DNA from: Pseudomonas rhizophila
GTDB lineage: Bacteria; Pseudomonadota; Gammaproteobacteria; Pseudomonadales; Pseudomonadaceae
Length of the DNA: 64,000 nt
Direction of reading: 5' to 3'
Assembly (NCBI RefSeq): GCF_003033885.1
Contig: NZ_CP024081.1
Location: 1,429,393-1,493,392, forward strand
Part shown: piece by piece, positions 35,301-42,638 of the stretch
Layout: each line of letters opens with the position of its first letter
How positions within the stretch are numbered: the stretch's first letter is position 1
Position numbers and translations under genes: made by a program
The notes under the pieces: model-generated
What the model saw: only the letters and a program-made list of their open reading frames with translations
Databases searched by the model: none
Told to the model about the DNA's origin: nothing

Positions 35301-36100
35301 GTTTTGGCAAAGCCCTCGAGGGAGCGTTGGCCGGCCCTGATCATCTGAGAGGCTTGTCTGGTCACCGCAGCTTCGACACCGATTGAAGCGACTTCGGCGG
35401 CCACGCTGGTCCCATTGAAAATGGTCTGGTAGGAGTCCTTGTTACGGATGGCGTCTTGCAGGCCGCGCAGACCGCTATAGATTCCGAAGGCCTGAAGTCC
35501 AAGCCCTGTAGGGATGAGGATATTGCTCTTGGTTGTATTTGCCCAACTGAATGCTCCATGGCTAAGCCCTTGTATAGCGAGCCTTTGGGCCGATTTCAGG
35601 AGTTTTTCCAGCGTTCTCCGATGGCTGGCGGGTTCGGCCTGTGTTTCAGGCGTTTGCCTCAATAATGGGGGCGCGGCGGGTGAGCGCTGGCTCGCCATTT
35701 CAAACAGCAACGTGGGCAGCCGATAGTCGTTTGCGTCGGCGGTCAGTTTGAGCCGTGTTTCAATATTGTTTGCGTTGAACTGTAACGAGTTCACGAAAAA
35801 ACGATTGAGGCTGCGGAAAAAAGTATTGTCGCCGTTCAGCGGCTGTCCATCGGTGGTTGCGCCTAACGTATCCAGGGCTGAACGGGTGACAGTCACGGAA
35901 CCGATGTGCAGCGGGCCGTAAAGTTTGTCGACGATTTCGAGTTGGGCTTGTCTATGTTTGTGCTCCGAACTCAGCTGCGTCCCATCGGCAGTCTTGAAAT
36001 CGAGTGTTTCGATGGTGTGCTTATTTGTAGGCACGCCTAAGTCGGTAATGACTACGGCATAGTCGTCGGGCACCGGGCCGGGCTGGAAAATCTGGGCCAT
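32384..36100 (-). CDS. Mcf/TcdA-pore-like large toxin with RTX-type repeats
   Basis: A 1238-residue protein. Residues about 195-395 form an amphipathic to hydrophobic segment (GLQAFGIYSGLRGLQDAI, PFDIIAAVDSFKAAA, ALAGFGSAGPAGLAAG, then an acidic DDIDDYIEL) resembling the TcdA/TcdB pore-forming region shared with Photorhabdus Mcf and Pseudomonas FitD. Residues about 495-665 hold glycine/aspartate repeats (GGGNDIVEG, GGLGNDTVVL, GAGDDRIFIL, GGPGEDIYAI) like calcium-binding beta-roll units. The first 190 residues are too short for the enzymatic domains seen in those toxins, and the last 450 are unassigned. No N-terminal signal peptide; export could be by a type I route or by cell lysis. GC is lower than in neighbours, and it lies between hiuH and lysE/permease genes, so it is probably acquired. 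Toxicity is inferred. Confidence 0.7.
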   Translation of the reverse strand: MAQIFQPGPVPDDYAVVITDLGVPTNKHTIETLDFKTADGTQLSSEHKHRQAQLEIVDKLYGPLHIGSVTVTRSALDTLGATTDGQPLNGDNTFFRSLNRFFVNSLQFNANNIETRLKLTADANDYRLPTLLFEMASQRSPAAPPLLRQTPETQAEPASHRRTLEKLLKSAQRLAIQGLSHGAFSWANTTKSNILIPTGLGLQAFGIYSGLRGLQDAIRNKDSYQTIFNGTSVAAEVASIGVEAAVTRQASQMIRAGQRSLEGFAKTTFATRLARGSGLIASVLTLPFDIIAAVDSFKAAAHATGKEATDHYVSAALSVTSAAMTLTIGIAALAGFGSAGPAGLAAGLILVVGSQIWGAVRQVDDIDDYIELTVHERLRTGWLAFWAMGPDKDIQDRYTIAKATAEHTKLLQANASHLLKGPLKDSTEAIVNGTFTVELEPVPYNTWNWWTGARYRATTVRPKIKDNDDRIDARKGVTAQTPGAVIETSAEHKAIHWYIGGGNDIVEGVENKPNVFHYGAGVKKLTGGTKDDVFIFEGSTETLSETSANNLVGGLGNDTVVLSGRSSSHQEPRLGYQVDLDAGQVSIITQKSHDTQSKPHRHADLESIENVEIPEGGANIIKGTAGPNIIRSRGNDSIDAGAGDDRIFILNGNNRNADGGPGEDIYAIAHKPGHVSITENGVDNSVIALDWRADLIESWRIEDGHLVITSCFDASDREFRKVTIREVYEDSAFPRALQNNRLTFITQDGYHLVPDLPDTIESSSPLDIETVVVQPGTPRNPAILPDRSEQPISHDKDTSYYVSHLNELTTLKVKQKSEFSTTLHLNYANAELTRIEAYYKAHVTQKDEGDSIKYGECGLTLHFGVRQVVLKNLASSDERYSAQNAKTGRRAFSALGSHHTFILTLNDGSSYRMVQPSPDYGLLLDETFIGKDPVEWKTDVPLPLTPTKKKYAYLQPLDKKPYYMRSWATCALLTSPTEQTGIEVLIGEGATYLVHLSPNMTLRLSTPGALAGANPRLPRASLWELDATRLGQVEIKLSSNLLQIGGTTIHLPVYEADDLVDPIRVITAQGVVHAVDSLFERVYVEALDGRYFAPLTDPNIPLPSELSSLTSEELKVLHVAVKDGSPGTLSYNLRTRKWILDTDKSRVIEAANLRKTDLCDHALKIYQDLAREGLNQTPPLGDDTLRLLREKCVELIEGFTLDNSVMFARALALSAVFGIRLSQLSWFLSLAEASPEPT

Positions 36101-36188
36101 TGTGAACGTCCTTGTTCAACGATGATTGAGTGGCCCTATATGTAAGATGCTTCCTGGCGGGGTGTATATCGATGGGTTGTTTCTACGT

Positions 36189-36229
36189 TTTGCGAAAGCC
36201 TCGAGTAAAAGATGAGGCTGTTTCGCAAA
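36189..36229. terminator. Bidirectional hairpin between toxin gene and lysE
   Basis: Arms TTTGCGAAAGCCTC (36189-36202) and GAGGCTGTTTCGCAAA (36214-36229), 14 pairs with a two-base bulge. It ends lysE-side transcription ahead of the toxin gene. Confidence 0.55.
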
Positions 36230-36238
36230 GTCAGGGAC

Positions 36239-36868
36239 TCAGTGAGTCGACATCAAAGAGGCCGCGCCCGCACCGCCAAAGAGTCCTGCGCTGATGCGGT
36301 TGAACCAACTCTGGCCTTTACCCGTTCGCAGATATCGCGCCGCGCCGTGGGCGCCGAGGCCGTAAGCCAGCTTGCAGAGCAGGTCAAGAACGGTCCAGGT
36401 GGCGATCATGATCAGCAGTTGCGGCAGGAACGGTTGTTCGGCGCTCAAGAACTGCGGCAGGAAAGCGGCGAAGAACAGAATGTCCTTGGGGTTGCTGGCA
36501 CCCAGCACGAATGCCCGGCCGAACAGGGCGCGAAAGCGCGGGATGGCGGCGGCCTGGGGCAATTCGGCACCCTGGGACGGCTGGCGCGATTGCTGCCAGC
36601 TCTGCCAGGCCAGGTAAAACAGATACAACGCGCCGACCATCTTCAGGGCGCTGAACAGTTGCTCTGACGCCAACAACAGTGCGCCGAGGCCCAACGCCGA
36701 TGCGCTCAGCAGGCAAATCGAGGCGATCACGCCACCCAGAAACGCCGGATACGAACGGCGCAGGCCATAGTTCAGGCTGTTGCCGATCATCAGCAACGAC
36801 AGTGGGCCGGGGATGAGGATCACCACCAGAGCGGCGCCGCTGAACAACAGCCAGGTTTCCAGATTCAT
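36239..36868 (-). CDS. LysE-family amino acid exporter
   Basis: Inner-membrane exporter of 209 residues with about six helices and the RhtB/LysE N-terminal motif (LVVILIPGPLSLLMIGNS). The ATG at 36868 is preceded by AGGAG seven bases upstream; the ten codons before it lack a ribosome site. The substrate, probably an amino acid or derivative, cannot be read from sequence. It lies 61 bases downstream of the purine permease gene and might be co-transcribed with it. Confidence 0.88.
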   Translation of the reverse strand: MNLETWLLFSGAALVVILIPGPLSLLMIGNSLNYGLRRSYPAFLGGVIASICLLSASALGLGALLLASEQLFSALKMVGALYLFYLAWQSWQQSRQPSQGAELPQAAAIPRFRALFGRAFVLGASNPKDILFFAAFLPQFLSAEQPFLPQLLIMIATWTVLDLLCKLAYGLGAHGAARYLRTGKGQSWFNRISAGLFGGAGAASLMSTH

Positions 36869-36929
36869 TGCTTTGCTCCTGATGCAAGAACGCCTCACCC
36901 GACGGGGTGAGGCTCATGAATAATCCCGC

Positions 36930-38279
36930 CTACAAGAAGATGAACTTGGCGATGAAGATCGCGCAGAGCACCCACAGACTGACAGAAATTTCCTTGTGTT
37001 TACCCGTGCCGGCCTTAAGCACCACATAGGTGATGAAGCCCAGCGCAATACCGTCGGCGACCGAAAAGGTCAGGGGCATCATGATGGCCGTGACGATGGC
37101 CGGGATGCTGTCGGTCGCTTCGTCCCATTCGATGTGGGCCATGCCCCCCATCATCAGCATGGCGACATAGATCAAGGCCCCCGCGGTAGCGTAGGCGGGG
37201 ATCATCCCGGCCAGGGGGGCGAAGAACATCGCGGCAATAAATAGCACACCAACCGTCACGGCGGTAAGCCCTGTGCGGCCACCCGCCGCGACACCGGCGG
37301 CGCTTTCCACATAGCTGGTCACCGGCGGCACGCCGACCATGGCGCCGAACACGCTGGAGGCGCTGTCGGCTTTCAGGGCCTTGGACAGATTCTCGATCTT
37401 GCCATCAGGTTTGACCAGCCCGGCACGCTGGGCAACGCCCATCAGGGTGCCGGCGGTGTCGAACATGTGCACGAACAGGAACGCCAGCACTACGCTGATC
37501 ATGCTGACGTTGAATACGCCGACTACATCCATCGCCATCCAGGTGGGCGCCAGGCTCGGAGGCGTCGACATGACCCCGTTGTATTGCACCAGTCCCAGGC
37601 CCCAACCGGCCAGGGTCACGGCGATGATGCTGATCAGGATCGCGCCGAACACGCGGTGATAGCTGAGCACGGCGATCATCAGAAAACACACCGCAGCCAG
37701 TAACGGGCCGGGCTCGTGCAGGGAGCCGAGCTTGATCAGGGTAGCGGGGCTGTCCACGACGATGCCGGCGGTCTTCAGGCCGATCAGTCCAAGGAACAAC
37801 CCGACTCCCGCACCCATGGCATAACGCAGGCTCACCGGAATGCTGTTGAGCAGCCACTCACGCACCCGCGACAGGGTCAGGAACATGAACAGCACCCCGG
37901 AAACAAACACCGCGCCCAATGCGGTTTCCCAGTTGTAGCCCATGGTGCCGACCACGGTGTAGGTGAAAAACGCGTTCAGGCCCATGCCCGGTGCCAGGCC
38001 CACCGGCCAGTTGGCGTACAGGCCCATCAACAGGCAACCCAGGGCGGCGGCGATGCAGGTCGCGACGAATGCGGCGCCGTGATCGATGCCGGCGTCGGCC
38101 ATGATGTTGGGGTTGACGAAGATGATGTAGGCCATGGTGATGAAGGTCGTCAGACCGGCAATCAGCTCGGTCTTCACCGTGGTGCCATGCAAGCTGAGTT
38201 TGAAGATGCGCTCCAGCCAGCCAGTGCGTAGTGGCGGCGAGAGGTCCAGCGTCCGGGCTTCGGGTTTGCGGCTTTCCAC
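36930..38279 (-). CDS. NCS2-family purine permease (AzgA/GhxP type)
   Basis: Inner-membrane proton symporter of 449 residues with about 12-14 helices, of the adenine/guanine/hypoxanthine group. Motifs are GLTTFITMAYIIFVNPNIM, GLAPGMGLNAFFTYTVVG, FVHMFDTAGTLMGV and GVPPVTSYVESAAGVAAGGR. The start is GTG at 38279 with AGGAG eight bases upstream. Two overlapping AANAANAA motifs lie near the ribosome site, and a TTGTATACAA palindrome lies 140 bases upstream, both shared with the urate genes. In PAO1 I recall a permease adjacent to hiuH (PA1519); here the toxin genes and lysE lie between. Confidence 0.92.
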   Translation of the reverse strand: MESRKPEARTLDLSPPLRTGWLERIFKLSLHGTTVKTELIAGLTTFITMAYIIFVNPNIMADAGIDHGAAFVATCIAAALGCLLMGLYANWPVGLAPGMGLNAFFTYTVVGTMGYNWETALGAVFVSGVLFMFLTLSRVREWLLNSIPVSLRYAMGAGVGLFLGLIGLKTAGIVVDSPATLIKLGSLHEPGPLLAAVCFLMIAVLSYHRVFGAILISIIAVTLAGWGLGLVQYNGVMSTPPSLAPTWMAMDVVGVFNVSMISVVLAFLFVHMFDTAGTLMGVAQRAGLVKPDGKIENLSKALKADSASSVFGAMVGVPPVTSYVESAAGVAAGGRTGLTAVTVGVLFIAAMFFAPLAGMIPAYATAGALIYVAMLMMGGMAHIEWDEATDSIPAIVTAIMMPLTFSVADGIALGFITYVVLKAGTGKHKEISVSLWVLCAIFIAKFIFL

Positions 38280-38300
38280 AGCGAGTACTCCTCAAGAGTT

Positions 38301-38311
38301 TTATTGTTATT
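38301..38311 (-). promoter_or_regulatory. Hfq/Crc CA motifs upstream of the permease
   Basis: AATAACAA and AACAATAA overlap on the minus strand, about 10 bases upstream of the AGGAG ribosome site. Confidence 0.5.
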
Positions 38312-38418
38312 TCCAGCACGCCCGCCCCCTGAGGGTAGCGGCGTTGCTTTGAGGCAGGTAAGGCCGGCGAGGTTTTTTGACCTTATGGTCAAGAACTCGC
38401 ACGAAGCGAATTATGCTT

Positions 38419-38428
38419 TTGTATACAA
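38419..38428. promoter_or_regulatory. Palindromic operator candidate, permease side
   Basis: TTGTATACAA, identical to the site before puuE, inside a wider imperfect palindrome (GCTTTTGTATACAAATAAAG). Confidence 0.55.
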
Positions 38429-38500
38429 ATAAAGCAAATAATGTTTTCTATGTTGTCGACGAAAAGTCTGGGAGGTAGGGATATATCGACTGTGAGGACG

Positions 38501-38597
38501 CCATCGCGAGCAGGCTCGCTCCCACAGGGGAGCTGCGTCGTTCACAAAATTTGTGCGCATGGGGGATCCATTGTGGGAGCGAGCCTGCTCGCGATGG
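38501..38597. repeat. REP inverted pair (REPIN)
   Basis: Inverted GTGGGAGCGAGCCTGCTCGC copies about 45 bases apart. They occupy much of the gap (38280-38622) between the permease start and the MarR gene end, next to the TTGTATACAA site. Confidence 0.85.
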
Positions 38598-38622
38598 CGC
38601 CGGTTCTGACGCTACAAATCCC

Positions 38623-39063
38623 TCAGCTCGCCGAACCCTTGCCCAATCCCAGGTTCACCGCCAACCACCCATTCACCGCTTCCTCCCCAGCCTCGGCAAA
38701 TACCCGCTCGAGCAATTTCACCTGCTCGCGACGCAACGCCTGTTCGAAGCGCTCGCCCTCGGCCGTCAGTTCCAGCAGCCGCTTACGCTTGTCCGTCTCG
38801 GAGGCGACGCTGTTCACCAGGTGCATTTCCATCAACTGCCGCAACGGCATGTTCAACGCCTGTTTGCTCACGCCAAGCAGCGTCAGCAATTCCTTCACGC
38901 TCAGGGATGGGTAGCGGGCGATAAAAAAAACGATGCGCTGATGCACCCGGCTCAGCCCGCGACGCTCAAGCATTTCATCGGCCTTGGCGGTAAACGCCTG
39001 GTAACCGAAGAAGAACGCTTCCATGGCCATTTGCTGGGAGGCCGGGTTTTTAAGGTCAAGCAT
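38623..39063 (-). CDS. MarR-family transcriptional regulator
   Basis: Winged-helix dimeric regulator of 146 residues. The DNA-binding part is recognisable from VHQRIVFFIARYPSLSVKELL through SKQALNMPLRQLMEMHLV, followed by the wing ASETDKRKRLLELT. It diverges from the aminotransferase gene with 82 bases between starts, so control of that gene is likely (inference). No ligand can be assigned. Confidence 0.9.
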   Translation of the reverse strand: MLDLKNPASQQMAMEAFFFGYQAFTAKADEMLERRGLSRVHQRIVFFIARYPSLSVKELLTLLGVSKQALNMPLRQLMEMHLVNSVASETDKRKRLLELTAEGERFEQALRREQVKLLERVFAEAGEEAVNGWLAVNLGLGKGSAS

Positions 39064-39145
39064 GTTGACGTATCCAGAGAGGTCGGAGTAATTTCGGTCA
39101 ACTAGTTTGACTCATTTTTCCAGTGACCCGCTACAGGTGACCCCC

Positions 39146-40312
39146 ATGGCTTTTTCCGAACGTGTCTCGCGCCTCAAAAGTTCTTTGATTCGAGAAATCC
39201 TCGCCGCCGCGCAGCGTCCTGAAGTGATGTCGTTCGCCGGTGGCCTGCCGGCCGAAGCCATGCTGCCGAAAGTCGAATGGGCGGCCATGCCGGTGTCCAT
39301 GGGCCAATACGGCATGAGCGAAGGTGAACCGGCCTTGCGCGAAGCCCTGGCGGCACAGGCGCGGTCATTGGGCCTGGCGTGTGAAGCCAGTCAGGTACTG
39401 GTGGTCAGCGGCTCCCAGCAAACCCTCGACCTGGCGGCCAAGCTGCACATCGATGTCGGCACTCAAGTCATGCTGGAAGCGCCGACCTACCTGGCCGCGT
39501 TGCAGATTTTCCAGCTGTTTGGCGCCGACTGCATCACGGTGCCCCTGGAGGCCGATGGGCCTGATCTGAAACAGTTGCGAGCCCGACTGGAACAGTATCG
39601 CCCCGCGTTCATCTACCTGATTCCCACCTTCCAGAACCCTTCGGCGGTGCGCTACAGCGAAGCCAAGCGCGATGCCGTGGCGGCGCTGCTGGATGAGTTC
39701 GGCGTGACCTTGGTGGAAGACGAGCCCTACCGCGAGCTGACCTTCGACGGCGGCAGCGCCACGCCGATTGTCAGTCGCTTGAAGAAGGCCAGTTGGATCT
39801 ACACCGGCACTGTGTCGAAAACCCTGTTGCCCGGGCTACGTGTGGGTTACCTGATCGCCAGCCCGGATCTGTTCCCACACCTGCTGCGGCTCAAGCAGTC
39901 GGCGGACCTGCACACCAATCGCATCGGTCAGTGGCAGGCATTGCAATGGATCGGCACCGAGCAGTACCAAAGCCATTTGAGCGAGTTGAGGGATTTTTAC
40001 CGGGATCGTCGGGACCGGTTCCAGGCGGCGCTGCAAACACATTTTTCCGATATCGCGCATTGGAACGTGCCTCAGGGCGGGCTGTTTTTCTGGCTGACCC
40101 TCAAGCAACCGCTGGACACCCGCACCTTGCTCGACGCCGCGCTGGCTGCCGACGTCGCGTTCATGCCGGGAGAGCCGTTCTTTCCCGAGCCGGACAAGCA
40201 TCCGGGGCACCTGCGGTTGAACTTCAGCCACATCGACCCGGCGCGGCTGGATGAGGGGCTTAAGCGGTTGGCGGGGGTGGTGCGGGAGGCTTTGGCGGTA
40301 AAAGCAGCCTGA
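39146..40312 (+). CDS. PLP-dependent aminotransferase, class I/II (2-aminoadipate/MocR-like group)
   Basis: Cytosolic fold-type I aminotransferase of 388 residues. The PLP lysine is in GTVSKTLLPGLRVGYL; other motifs are SFAGGLPAEAMLP, YGMSEGEPALREAL, YLIPTFQNPSAVRYS and EDEPYRELTF. This resembles LysN/2-aminoadipate and aromatic or branched-chain aminotransferases, without the GntR domain of MocR regulators. The ATG at 39146 has AGGTGA six bases upstream; the TTG at 39107 opens the frame but has no ribosome site. The substrate is unknown. Divergent from the MarR regulator. Confidence 0.9.
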   Translation: MAFSERVSRLKSSLIREILAAAQRPEVMSFAGGLPAEAMLPKVEWAAMPVSMGQYGMSEGEPALREALAAQARSLGLACEASQVLVVSGSQQTLDLAAKLHIDVGTQVMLEAPTYLAALQIFQLFGADCITVPLEADGPDLKQLRARLEQYRPAFIYLIPTFQNPSAVRYSEAKRDAVAALLDEFGVTLVEDEPYRELTFDGGSATPIVSRLKKASWIYTGTVSKTLLPGLRVGYLIASPDLFPHLLRLKQSADLHTNRIGQWQALQWIGTEQYQSHLSELRDFYRDRRDRFQAALQTHFSDIAHWNVPQGGLFFWLTLKQPLDTRTLLDAALAADVAFMPGEPFFPEPDKHPGHLRLNFSHIDPARLDEGLKRLAGVVREALAVKAA

Positions 40313-40336
40313 CTTATGTGGTGACTGGACTGGCCC

Positions 40337-40430
40337 CATCGCGAGCAGGCTCGCTCCCACAGGGTTCAGAGTCGATCACAAAACCCAGTTATCCACAGTT
40401 CCATTGTGGGAGCGAGCCTGCTCGCGATAG
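40337..40430. repeat. REP inverted pair (REPIN)
   Basis: Inverted REP copies about 40 bases apart between the convergent aminotransferase and glutaredoxin-like genes. Confidence 0.85.
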
Positions 40431-40455
40431 GGCCCGCAAATACACCATAAAACTA

Positions 40456-40827
40456 TCAGACTGCCGCAAACCGCTTATCCAGATAATCAATGATCACCTT
40501 GGACTCATACATCCAGGTGGTCTCGCCGTTCTCTTCGATGCGCAGGCACGGTACTTTGATCTTGCCGCCTTGCTCCAGCAGCGTCTGGCGATCCTGCTCG
40601 TTGTTTTTTGCATCCCGCAAGGCCACCGGCACGTTGAGGCGGTGCAGGGTGCGGCGGGTCTTCACGCAGAACGGGCAGGCGTGGAACTGATAGAGCGTCA
40701 GGCTGCGGGCGGCCTGATTGACTTGCGCCTGGGCTTCGGCCGGACGTTGCTTCTTGCCGGGGCGGGTGATGAAGTCGATGAAAATAATCAGCTGGCCCAG
40801 GCCAACTCGCAGCGCTTTGACGATCAC
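40456..40827 (-). CDS. Glutaredoxin-like/GST N-terminal domain protein
   Basis: A 123-residue thiol protein. A short hydrophobic N-terminus (VGLGQLIIFIDFITRP) precedes a thioredoxin-fold domain with the CPFC redox motif (YQFHACPFCVKTRR), the cis-Pro segment KIKVPCLRI, and a C-terminal YESKVIIDYL typical of glutathione S-transferase N-domains. I start at the GTG at 40827. The frame runs open far upstream, but that part is antisense to and overlaps folE, and a terminator lies between. It probably reduces disulfides or glutathione mixed disulfides. Confidence 0.82.
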   Translation of the reverse strand: MIVKALRVGLGQLIIFIDFITRPGKKQRPAEAQAQVNQAARSLTLYQFHACPFCVKTRRTLHRLNVPVALRDAKNNEQDRQTLLEQGGKIKVPCLRIEENGETTWMYESKVIIDYLDKRFAAV

Positions 40828-40888
40828 GGTATTAAGCCTCACGACAGGGAAGAAGAGGGCGCGCAGCTTACCTGATTTTTCACGGGCG

Positions 40889-40920
40889 AAAAAAAACCGG
40901 CGATCAATGCCGGTTTTTTT
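40889..40920. terminator. Bidirectional terminator after folE
   Basis: A run of A, ACCGGC (40896-40901), a 7-base loop, GCCGGT (40909-40914), then T run to 40920. It terminates folE on the minus strand and shows that the glutaredoxin-like gene has its own promoter. Confidence 0.85.
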
Positions 40921-40931
40921 CATGCGGGGGG

Positions 40932-41477
40932 TTACTTGATCAGGCTGAGGAACTCGCTGCGGGTCGCGGCGTTTTCGCGGAACTCGCCAAGCATCACCGA
41001 GGTGATCATCGAGGAGTTCTGCTTTTCCACACCGCGCATCATCATGCACATGTGCTTGGCTTCGATCACCACCGCCACGCCCAGGGCACCGGTCACCTGC
41101 TGGACCGCGTCGGCGATCTGGCGGCTGAGGTTTTCCTGGATCTGCAGGCGACGTGCGTACATGTCGACGATGCGTGCGACTTTCGAAAGCCCCAGCACCT
41201 TGCCACTCGGAATGTAGGCCACATGGGCCTTGCCGATGAAGGGCAGCAAATGGTGCTCGCACAGCGAGTACAACTCGATGTCCTTGACCAGCACCATTTC
41301 GCTGTTGTCGGAGCTGAACAAGGCACCGTTGGTGACTTCTTCGAGGGTCTGTTCGTAACCGCGGCAGAGGTACTGCATGGCCTTGGCAGCGCGCTTGGGC
41401 GTGTCGAGCAGGCCCTCGCGGGAAACGTCCTCGCCCAGTTGGCCGAGAATCGCGGTGTAATTCTGTTCCAGAGACAT
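40932..41477 (-). CDS. folE: GTP cyclohydrolase I
   Basis: Cytosolic zinc enzyme of 181 residues that forms 7,8-dihydroneopterin triphosphate from GTP, the first step of folate biosynthesis. Zinc and active-site residues are in [11 protein letters not shown] (Cys, His) and [11 protein letters not shown] (His, Cys). Full length for a type I enzyme. It is followed by a clear terminator and lies 77 bases downstream of the Smr gene on the same strand. Confidence 0.96.
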   Translation of the reverse strand: MSLEQNYTAILGQLGEDVSREGLLDTPKRAAKAMQYLCRGYEQTLEEVTNGALFSSDNSEMVLVKDIELYSLCEHHLLPFIGKAHVAYIPSGKVLGLSKVARIVDMYARRLQIQENLSRQIADAVQQVTGALGVAVVIEAKHMCMMMRGVEKQNSSMITSVMLGEFRENAATRSEFLSLIK

Positions 41478-41554
41478 GAAACTACCTGTGGGATTTTACG
41501 CAAAGGGCAAGGGTACGGTGGCGGACACGGCGCTGCAAGCTCGGCAATCGGGTG

Positions 41555-42112
41555 CTACTCGTCGCGGCCTTCCATCATGGTGCGCTTGAGCATCACGTAC
41601 ACCGCCCCGGCGCCACCGTGTTTCGCCTGGCAGGAGGTGAAGCCCAGCACTTGCGGGTGCTGGCGCAGCCAGGTGTTGACGTGGCTCTTGATCATCGGCC
41701 GCTTGCCGTCCAGCCGCACGGCCTTGCCGTGGGTGACGCGCACGCAGCGGATTTCGAATTTGGTGGCTTCGGCCAAGAAGGCCCAGAGGGTTTCCCGGGC
41801 CTTTTCCACGGTCATGCCGTGCAGGTCGAGGCTGCCTTCGAAGGGAATCTGGCCAACCTTCAGCTTGCGCATCTGGCTTTCCTGAACGCCGTCGCGAGCC
41901 CACATCAGCTCGTCTTCAGGACCTACGTCGATCACGAACTGGTCGGACAAGCCATCCACGGTGGTGGCGTCGGTGCGCACCGTGGCGGCCTGGCGCAGCT
42001 TGGCGATTTGTGCGCGATCCGCCTTGGGTTTGCCGGTTTCGGCACGGTCGTGCTTGATCGGTTTAACACCCTGGATCGCACTTTTGAACAGGGAAAAGTC
42101 GTCGTCTTGCAT
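41555..42112 (-). CDS. Smr-domain protein
   Basis: A 186-residue protein with a C-terminal small MutS-related domain (about 95-180): LDLHGMTVEKARETLWAFL and VRVTHGKAVR. The second motif is HGKA rather than the common HGxG. Smr proteins are nucleases; recent work links some to cleaving mRNA at collided ribosomes. The N-terminal 90 residues are charged and unassigned. The ATG at 42112 gives the family-like start MQDDDFSLF; the longer frame overlaps the next gene. Confidence 0.9.
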   Translation of the reverse strand: MQDDDFSLFKSAIQGVKPIKHDRAETGKPKADRAQIAKLRQAATVRTDATTVDGLSDQFVIDVGPEDELMWARDGVQESQMRKLKVGQIPFEGSLDLHGMTVEKARETLWAFLAEATKFEIRCVRVTHGKAVRLDGKRPMIKSHVNTWLRQHPQVLGFTSCQAKHGGAGAVYVMLKRTMMEGRDE

Positions 42113-42186
42113 GTCAGCCTCCGCGAAGGCCGGCCAGTTTACCCAACTCCTGCGGGATCCGGCGCGACAAAACGTCGGGCGGCGGG

Positions 42187-42507
42187 TCAGTCGTGCTTTT
42201 TCATCAAGTGAGGAGCCATGGCCAGCTCCAGGGATTGGCGGGCCCGACGGCGGCAAAGGCGCCACAGCCACACGCCCAACAGCAGTACCAGCAAGCCGAT
42301 CACCAGAATGATCGTGGAGCCGAGCGGGGTTGCGTTCAACTCGCCCAGGGCGGGCGGGCGACCCAGCAGGCTGGCGGCGCCCGCCATCGACAGCAGTACA
42401 CCGAGCGTTGCCAGGAGCGCCGCGAGCGCGGCACCGAAACGCAAGCGCCAGTTGCTCGGGCCTTTGGGCCGCAAGCGACGTGCGTCAAAACCATCGGATA
42501 ACTTCAT
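42187..42507 (-). CDS. Two-helix membrane protein of unknown function
   Basis: A 106-residue protein with a basic N-terminus, helix one (FGAALAALLATLGVLLSMAG) and helix two (STIILVIGLLVLLLGVWLW), then a basic cytoplasmic tail (RRRARQS). The ATG at 42507 has GGAAGG about six bases upstream. It lies upstream of smr and folE on the same strand. No family recognised. Confidence 0.7.
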   Translation of the reverse strand: MKLSDGFDARRLRPKGPSNWRLRFGAALAALLATLGVLLSMAGAASLLGRPPALGELNATPLGSTIILVIGLLVLLLGVWLWRLCRRRARQSLELAMAPHLMKKHD

Positions 42508-42638
42508 TCCGACCTTCCTCAATGGGTATCGGCCCTTCGACCGGAAGATGTTCGGGTTGTTCCTGACACTACGGCAATTGCGGCAAATGAGAGGCTTTTG
42601 CGGATAAGCGGCGCAACGGGCCGCTTATCGAAGGGGTG

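Noticed and set aside
36236..36248. GACTCAGTGAGTC palindrome at the lysE stop as an operator
   Set aside because: It includes the stop codon and lies at a gene end; a single occurrence with no promoter context.
40828..41262. Upstream extension of the glutaredoxin-like gene to 268 residues
   Set aside because: It overlaps folE out of frame and crosses a strong terminator at 40889-40920.
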